A program made the position numbers and the translations under genes. The notes below the pieces were generated by a model. The model saw nothing but the letters and a program-made list of their open reading frames with translations. It did not search any database and had not been told where the DNA came from. A stretch of 5,132 nucleotides of DNA from positions 1 to 5,132 of the forward strand of contig URWM01000133.1 in NCBI GenBank assembly GCA_900551655.1, given 5' to 3'. Within the stretch, counting starts at the first letter, position 1. Each line of letters begins with the position of its first letter. Positions 1 to 5,132 of the stretch are shown in pieces. The stretch is from an uncultured Collinsella sp. Its GTDB lineage: Bacteria > Actinomycetota > Coriobacteriia > Coriobacteriales > Coriobacteriaceae.

Positions 1-64
1 TTGGGGCCAGGCCCGATTTTGCCTCTTGACAATGTCCTGCTCATATTAAAAGGAACGTCCCCAA
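1..64. repeat. Repeat-like non-coding segment at contig edge
   Basis: No credible gene covers this stretch. It is bounded by TTGGGG (1-6) and CCCCAA (59-64), a 6-bp inverted match, and contains AAAAGGAACGTCCCC (48-62). AAAAGG-GAC-type words like this recur near 3339-3348 (AAAAAGGGAC). From memory, similar words occur in dispersed intergenic repeats of many bacteria, and assemblies often break in such repeats, which would fit its place at the window edge. This is inference: one copy in one window cannot prove a repeat, and the 6-bp match could be chance. Confidence 0.3.
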
Positions 65-117
65 CTGCCGCCCCAATGACCACCATGGCAACGCCGCAGG
101 TAGAGAACGGACAGCGA

Positions 118-216
118 AAACGCCCCTAAGCGAGCAAGGTGACGTGAAATGAAAGGGCGCTGACCTTCTGGTCGCGCCCTTGAAATTGAACGTCAGATTG
201 CCGCTTAGGGGCGTTT
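118..216. repeat. 99-nt imperfect palindrome, possible structured RNA element
   Basis: The two arms pair along almost their whole length. The segments are 118-132 with 202-216 (15 perfect bp), 134-137 with 198-201 (4 bp), 140-145 with 190-195 (6 bp), 148-150 with 185-187 (3 bp), 153-160 with 174-181 (8 bp) and 162-165 with 170-173 (4 bp), closed by a TTCT loop (166-169). That is 40 Watson-Crick pairs. Read as plus-strand RNA, the mismatches at 146-147/188-189 and 151-152/182-183 are tandem G-A/A-G oppositions, and 138/197 is G-A. On the minus strand they would be C-T, so a plus-strand RNA is the more stable reading. The ends are A-rich on the left (117-120) and TTT on the right (214-216), so a bidirectional terminator, a MITE-like repeat or a small RNA are all possible. 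No promoter or homologue is visible here. Confidence 0.6.
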
Positions 217-229
217 GCAGCGTCGAGCA

Positions 230-257
230 GTTACGCGGTTTGGCAAAACCGCGTAAC
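230..257 (-). terminator. 12-bp hairpin after the lipoprotein gene, atypical terminator
   Basis: Positions 230-241 pair perfectly with 246-257 around a 4-base loop (242-245). The hairpin starts 7 bases beyond the lipoprotein stop codon on the minus strand, where a terminator would lie. The minus strand after the hairpin reads TGCTCGACG, with no T-run, so this is not a canonical intrinsic terminator. It may protect the mRNA 3' end or belong with the neighbouring palindrome. Confidence 0.4.
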
Positions 258-264
258 CCCCTCC

Positions 265-822
265 CTAGCTCATCATCGCATTCATCATCTCGTTGGTTGC
301 GGAGTCGTCGGCAGACCACTCGCCGTCGTCATTGCAGGAGTACTTGAAGGTGACCTTGGTGTCCTTGGTCTTAGCAGCCTTGGTCACGTCGACCATAACC
401 TGACCGGCCATCTTGTACAGCTCGTCATCGGAAGGCATCGAATCGAGCGCGGCAACCTTCTCCTGGTACTGGGTGGCAAAATCCTCAACGATCTGGTTCA
501 TGGACTTGCAGGTAATGGTGACCTCGGCAGTTGCGGTACCCTTGTCCTCGTCGACCGTCACGTCGCCGATCTTGTAGTCAAAGCCCTCGAGATAGGTCTT
601 GGCATACTCCTTGGGATCGATACCCAGCTGCTCGAACTCGTCGCCCGAAGCTTCCTCCAGACCAGAAAGGAAGTCGTCGCCACCGTTCTTGACCTCGTCA
701 AACTGCGTCGTAAGATCCTCGGTGATGAGCTCCTCAACCGAAGGACCTCCACAGCCGGAAAGCACGACCACGCATGCAACCAAGACGGCCATGAGGGGCG
801 CAAGCAGCAGCTTCTTTTTCAT
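265..822 (-). CDS. Small acidic putative lipoprotein, function unknown
   Basis: The product is 185 aa. Residues 1-24 form a lipoprotein signal: a Lys-rich start (MKKK), a hydrophobic core, and the lipobox LSGC with Cys24 as the predicted lipidation site. The protein should therefore be anchored to the outer face of the cytoplasmic membrane. The mature part is rich in Asp and Glu, looks helical at about 28-80 (VEELITEDLTTQFDEV), has an alternating beta-like stretch near 82-104 (IGDVTVDEDKGTATAEVTI) and a Met-rich tail. It has only two other cysteines, Cys105 and Cys163, which could form a disulfide. The start at 822 is chosen because GGGAGG (829-834 on the plus strand) lies 6 bases upstream and the signal peptide begins there. 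The frame stays open further upstream without meaningful sequence. Similar small lipoproteins are common in Coriobacteriia, but I cannot name the family. The gene appears to be a single unit: the upstream gene ends in a strong terminator. Confidence 0.88.
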   Translation of the reverse strand: MKKKLLLAPLMAVLVACVVVLSGCGGPSVEELITEDLTTQFDEVKNGGDDFLSGLEEASGDEFEQLGIDPKEYAKTYLEGFDYKIGDVTVDEDKGTATAEVTITCKSMNQIVEDFATQYQEKVAALDSMPSDDELYKMAGQVMVDVTKAAKTKDTKVTFKYSCNDDGEWSADDSATNEMMNAMMS

Positions 823-887
823 GTTGTTCCTCCCAATGAGCGGCACCGCGCTTCCCGGACGCGGCACACGTTGTAATAAGTAAGCCC

Positions 888-917
888 ATACTATCCACTT
901 ATGAACACCCTCGGCAA
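888..917 (-). promoter_or_regulatory. Candidate sigma-70 promoter of the lipoprotein gene
   Basis: On the minus strand, TTGCCG (912-917, 4/6 to the -35 consensus) and TAGTAT (888-893, 4/6 to -10) are separated by 18 bases, 65 bases upstream of the start codon. A separate promoter is expected because the terminator at 1001-1032 isolates this gene from crr. The match is moderate. Confidence 0.35.
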
Positions 918-1000
918 CGCGAAGGCGCGGTCGGTTCGTTTTAGCGTCCGAACGGTTTGCAAGCCCGCCCAACGTACAATAAAACGCTTCCCCGCGATGC

Positions 1001-1032
1001 AATAAAAAAGGTGGCCGGAAAACCCGACCACC
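1001..1032 (-). terminator. Intrinsic terminator of the EIIA gene
   Basis: On the minus strand a 9-bp stem (1024-1032 with 1010-1018, one G-T wobble) with a 5-base loop (1019-1023) is followed directly by TTTTTTATT (1009-1001). It starts 26 bases beyond the EIIA stop codon. This is a textbook rho-independent terminator. It faces only the minus-strand gene, as the plus-strand side lacks a T-run. Confidence 0.92.
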
Positions 1033-1058
1033 CTTGCACATCCTTTGGATGCCGCAGT

Positions 1059-1595
1059 TTACTTGCGGACGACCTTAACGATGGCGTCACCGGCGGCGAC
1101 GGCGGACTCTGCCTCAACGGTGAGCTCGACGTCGGCAAACTCGGCGGTGTTGGACACGGCCACCACGACGCAGTCCTTGTAACCGGCAGCGGCGATCTTG
1201 GCGCGGTCGATCTTGAGTATGGGCTGACCGGCCTTCACGACGTCGTCGGCCTTGACGAAGCCCTCGAAGCCATCGCCGTTCATGTTGACGGTATCGACGC
1301 CAACGTGCACCAGAACCTCGATGCCGCTATCGGACTGCAGACCCACGGCGTGACCCATGGTGACGGTCACCTTACCGTCGCAGGGAGCGTAGACCAGATC
1401 GTCCTCGGGCCACACGGCGCAGCCCTTGCCCAGAACCTCGCCGCCAAAGACGGGATCGGGCACGTCGGCCATCTTGATGACCTTGCCCTTGACGGGCGAG
1501 CACAGCACGTCGGCGCCGGCAGAAGCAGAGATGGAGGACGGAGCAGCGGCAGCCGCGGGCTCAGCCTTCTTCTTGAACATATCAAACAGACCCAT
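1059..1595 (-). CDS. crr: PTS glucose-type EIIA phosphocarrier protein
   Basis: This 178-aa protein is a stand-alone EIIA domain of the glucose/beta-glucoside PTS family, a cytoplasmic carrier that takes phosphate from HPr and passes it to a sugar-specific EIIB. It starts MGLFDMFKKK, close to the MGLFDK start of E. coli Crr, then has an Ala/Pro/Ser linker (11-27) and the beta-rich domain (about 28-178). Both active-site histidines are visible: His82 in GHAVGLQSDSG and the phosphorylated His97 in VLVHVGVDTV, which fits the family signature. Length matches Crr (169 aa). The start at 1595 is supported by AGGAG (1603-1607) 7 bases upstream, and the frame upstream of it overlaps the promoter. The gene has its own likely promoter (TATAAT, 1645-1650) and a strong terminator. 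It follows a 6-phospho-beta-glucosidase gene on the same strand after a 151-base gap. No EIIB or EIIC is in the window, so it probably serves permeases encoded elsewhere that lack their own IIA. The symbol crr rests on domain and N-terminal resemblance; a global regulatory role is not shown. Confidence 0.95.
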   Translation of the reverse strand: MGLFDMFKKKAEPAAAAAPSSISASAGADVLCSPVKGKVIKMADVPDPVFGGEVLGKGCAVWPEDDLVYAPCDGKVTVTMGHAVGLQSDSGIEVLVHVGVDTVNMNGDGFEGFVKADDVVKAGQPILKIDRAKIAAAGYKDCVVVAVSNTAEFADVELTVEAESAVAAGDAIVKVVRK

Positions 1596-1616
1596 ACGTT
1601 TTCTCCTCTTGATTAA

Positions 1617-1632
1617 GCGCAACGTTATGCGC
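1617..1632 (-). promoter_or_regulatory. Small inverted repeat in the crr leader
   Basis: GCGCA (1617-1621) and TGCGC (1628-1632) form a 5-bp inverted repeat around a 6-base centre, itself part of the palindrome AACGTT (1621-1626). It lies just downstream of the transcription start predicted from the -10 box and before the Shine-Dalgarno sequence. It could be an operator or a short 5'-end hairpin; chance is possible at this size. Confidence 0.3.
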
Positions 1633-1644
1633 ATGCCTATAGTG

Positions 1645-1673
1645 ATTATAGTGCCAAATGGCCAAAATACTAA
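1645..1673 (-). promoter_or_regulatory. Promoter of the EIIA gene
   Basis: The minus strand has a perfect TATAAT -10 box (1645-1650). With a 17-base spacer the -35 position is TTAGTA (1668-1673), only 3/6 to consensus. The -10 box is 49 bases upstream of the EIIA start codon, which gives a short leader of about 40 bases. The perfect -10 in an otherwise GC-rich spacer makes a promoter likely; the weak -35 suggests an activator or moderate strength. Confidence 0.6.
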
Positions 1674-1677
1674 GGCG

Positions 1678-1698
1678 AGGGCTCGAATCGCAAGCCCT
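1678..1698 (-). terminator. Weak terminator-like hairpin after the GH1 gene
   Basis: On the minus strand, AGGGCTTG (1698-1691) pairs with CGAGCCCT (1685-1678) as an 8-bp stem with one wobble and a 5-base loop. It lies 48 bases beyond the GH1 stop codon. The following bases (CGCCTTAGTATTTT) contain only a delayed, broken T-run, so termination may be partial and some GH1 transcripts could continue into crr. Confidence 0.4.
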
Positions 1699-1710
1699 TC
1701 CAAGCCCTTC
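1691..1710. repeat. Tandem 10-bp direct repeat
   Basis: CAAGCCCTTC occurs twice head to tail (1691-1700 and 1701-1710). The first copy forms one side of the weak hairpin at 1678-1698. It probably arose by local duplication; no function is evident. Confidence 0.7.
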
Positions 1711-1746
1711 CCAAAACCTTTTCCCCAGTGGCACTCATATTGTCGA

Positions 1747-4375
<2,629 letters not shown>

Positions 4376-4491
4376 GGCATAACAATCGTTGATTCGGTCA
4401 TATTCTGCTGTGGTTTTGATATTAGCAGGACGGCGCGCTCGGCGTACTCTGACTTCAATCGATTTAAAAGATTGGTTTTAGAGGAGTGGAT
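4376..4491. promoter_or_regulatory. Divergent control region between araC-family and hydrolase genes
   Basis: This 116-base spacer must carry promoters for both directions and is the likely operator region. CAATCG occurs at 4383-4388 and 4456-4461, each followed by an inverted partner: GATT at 4391-4394 and GATTG at 4470-4474. The second site also contains the palindrome AATCGATT (4457-4464). Direct or inverted half-sites flanking divergent promoters are typical of AraC-type control. I found no -35/-10 pair with good spacing in either direction, which would fit activator-dependent promoters. The hydrolase has a strong GAGGAG (4481-4486) 5 bases before its ATG. Confidence 0.5.
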
Positions 4492-5100
4492 ATGGCGGCA
4501 TACGACAACCATGTGCTTCCGTTCTTGTGGCTCAAGGGCGAGGCGCACGAGACGATTACCGAATACTTGGAGCAGATTGCCGGTGCGGACATCCGCGAGA
4601 TCTGCCTCGAATCGCGCACGCATCCCGAGTTTTGTCGCGACGGCTGGTGGGCTGACCTGCGTTTTATCATCGGCGAGTGCAAGCGCTTGGGGTTGAAGAT
4701 CTGGCTGCTCGACGACGCCCATTTCCCCACGGGCTATGCCAACGGCGCGCTTGCGGGCGAGAACGTCGACCCCGCGCTTAGGAAGACCGTGCTCAAACAT
4801 CGCACGGTTACGGTCGTTGGTCCCCAGCCGTCCACGGTCATTAAGCTTGGCAATCTTATGGATCCCACGGAGCGCTTTGTGGGCGCGGCGACTTTCGACG
4901 CCGCCGGCGCACCGCTCGATCTTGAGCTCTCCGTTGAGCAGACCGACGGCACCCCCGCCCGCCTGCGTTTTGACGCCCCCGACGGCATCGCCACCGTCGA
5001 GCTCTACGTCACCAGCCAAAAGACCGGCTTTCGCGATGAGTACATCAATATGGTCGACGCCGATTCGTGCCGTGTGCTGATCGACGCCGTCTACGAGCCC
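4492..5100 (+). CDS. Putative glycoside hydrolase, N-terminal fragment (3' end missing)
   Basis: About 203 residues are readable before the contig end; the frame is open throughout and no stop is reached. The start at 4492 has GAGGAG 5 bases upstream. There is no signal peptide, so the enzyme is probably cytoplasmic. The first 85 residues look like the opening of a TIM-barrel hydrolase: VLPFLWLKGE (8-17), ICLESRTHPEFC (37-48), GWWADL (51-56) and IWLLDDAHFPTGYANG (70-85). As I recall, these motifs occur in large, roughly 1000-residue proteins labelled only as glycosyl hydrolases (GH2- or GH106-like) in gut bacteria. Residues about 100-180 appear beta-rich, possibly an inserted beta domain, and the barrel seems to resume at VLIDAVYEP (195-203). 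The catalytic residues are expected beyond the break. Divergence from an AraC regulator supports a carbohydrate role. The reading frame continues to 5132, but those bases match a sequencing adapter and are not counted. The family call is from motif memory; the substrate is unknown. Confidence 0.8.
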
Positions 5101-5132
5101 ACGAGACGTAGAGGAATCTCGTATGCCGTCTT
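5094..5132 (+). other. Illumina Nextera i7 adapter contamination (assembly artefact)
   Basis: The contig ends in three consecutive adapter parts: CGAGCCCACGAGAC (5094-5107), the 8-base index GTAGAGGA (5108-5115, which I recall as Nextera N712), and ATCTCGTATGCCGTCTT (5116-5132), the first 17 bases of the P7 flank. The 19-bp transposon mosaic end that should precede them after normal tagmentation is absent. The first 7 bases, CGAGCCC (5094-5100), also fit the hydrolase codons for Tyr-Glu-Pro, so the true junction lies between about 5093 and 5101. Mis-priming of the index primer on this short match would explain it. Bases after 5100 should be trimmed. Confidence 0.95.

Noticed and set aside
26..54. 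TTGACA (26-31) as a plus-strand promoter for the palindromic element
   Set aside because: The -35 match is perfect, but at 16-18 bases spacing the -10 position is AAAGGA-like. The only TA-rich hexamer, TATTAA (44-49), is 12 bases away, too close.
1..64. TTGGGG/CCCCAA as terminal inverted repeats of an insertion sequence
   Set aside because: Six base pairs at a contig edge with no transposase or target duplication is too weak, and CCCCAA also recurs at 71-76.
823..1041. Upstream extension of the lipoprotein reading frame by 73 codons
   Set aside because: It would pass through the crr terminator and the candidate promoter, and would bury the lipoprotein signal peptide and its ribosome site inside the protein.
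1678..1698. T-arm-like sequence with TCGAATC suggesting a tRNA remnant
   Set aside because: There is no acceptor stem, D-arm or anticodon arm around it. The hairpin is better explained as a weak terminator-like structure.
5101..5132. Arg-rich C-terminal residues of the hydrolase frame
   Set aside because: These codons are adapter bases, so the residues do not exist in the organism.

Overview
The window is GC-rich, about 60% by impression, with strong GC bias at third codon positions. It looks like a contig end from a gut actinobacterium of the Coriobacteriia, with Collinsella the most likely genus. That assignment is inference from protein flavour, base composition and gene types, because no marker gene is present.

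Layout. Positions 1-264 hold no gene: a repeat-like stretch at the left edge, then a 99-nt imperfect palindrome (118-216) and a 12-bp hairpin (230-257). Four genes follow on the minus strand. They are a small acidic lipoprotein (265-822), a stand-alone glucose-type PTS EIIA protein (crr-like, 1059-1595, with its own promoter and a clear intrinsic terminator), a family GH1 6-phospho-beta-glucosidase (1747-3195), and an AraC-family regulator (3368-4375). Divergent from the regulator, a plus-strand gene begins at 4492. Its N-terminus resembles a large uncharacterised glycoside hydrolase family, and it runs off the right end.

The last ~39 bases (5094-5132) are not biological. They match the Illumina Nextera i7 adapter: its 3' part, the 8-base index GTAGAGGA, and the start of the P7 flank. 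The hydrolase must therefore be cut at about 5100, and the residues read after Tyr-Glu-Pro are artefact.

How the genes may work together. The EIIA protein carries phosphate to a sugar-specific EIIB/C permease that lies outside the window. Imported beta-glucosides arrive phosphorylated and the GH1 enzyme hydrolyses them to glucose-6-phosphate plus aglycone or glucose. The AraC regulator probably controls the divergent hydrolase from the 116-bp shared spacer, which carries repeated CAATCG-type motifs. It may also affect the downstream GH1 gene. The lipoprotein has no visible link to sugar use.

I do not see a clearly new multi-gene system. The least explained item is the 99-nt palindrome, whose plus-strand mismatches are arranged as G-A pairs, as in a structured RNA.
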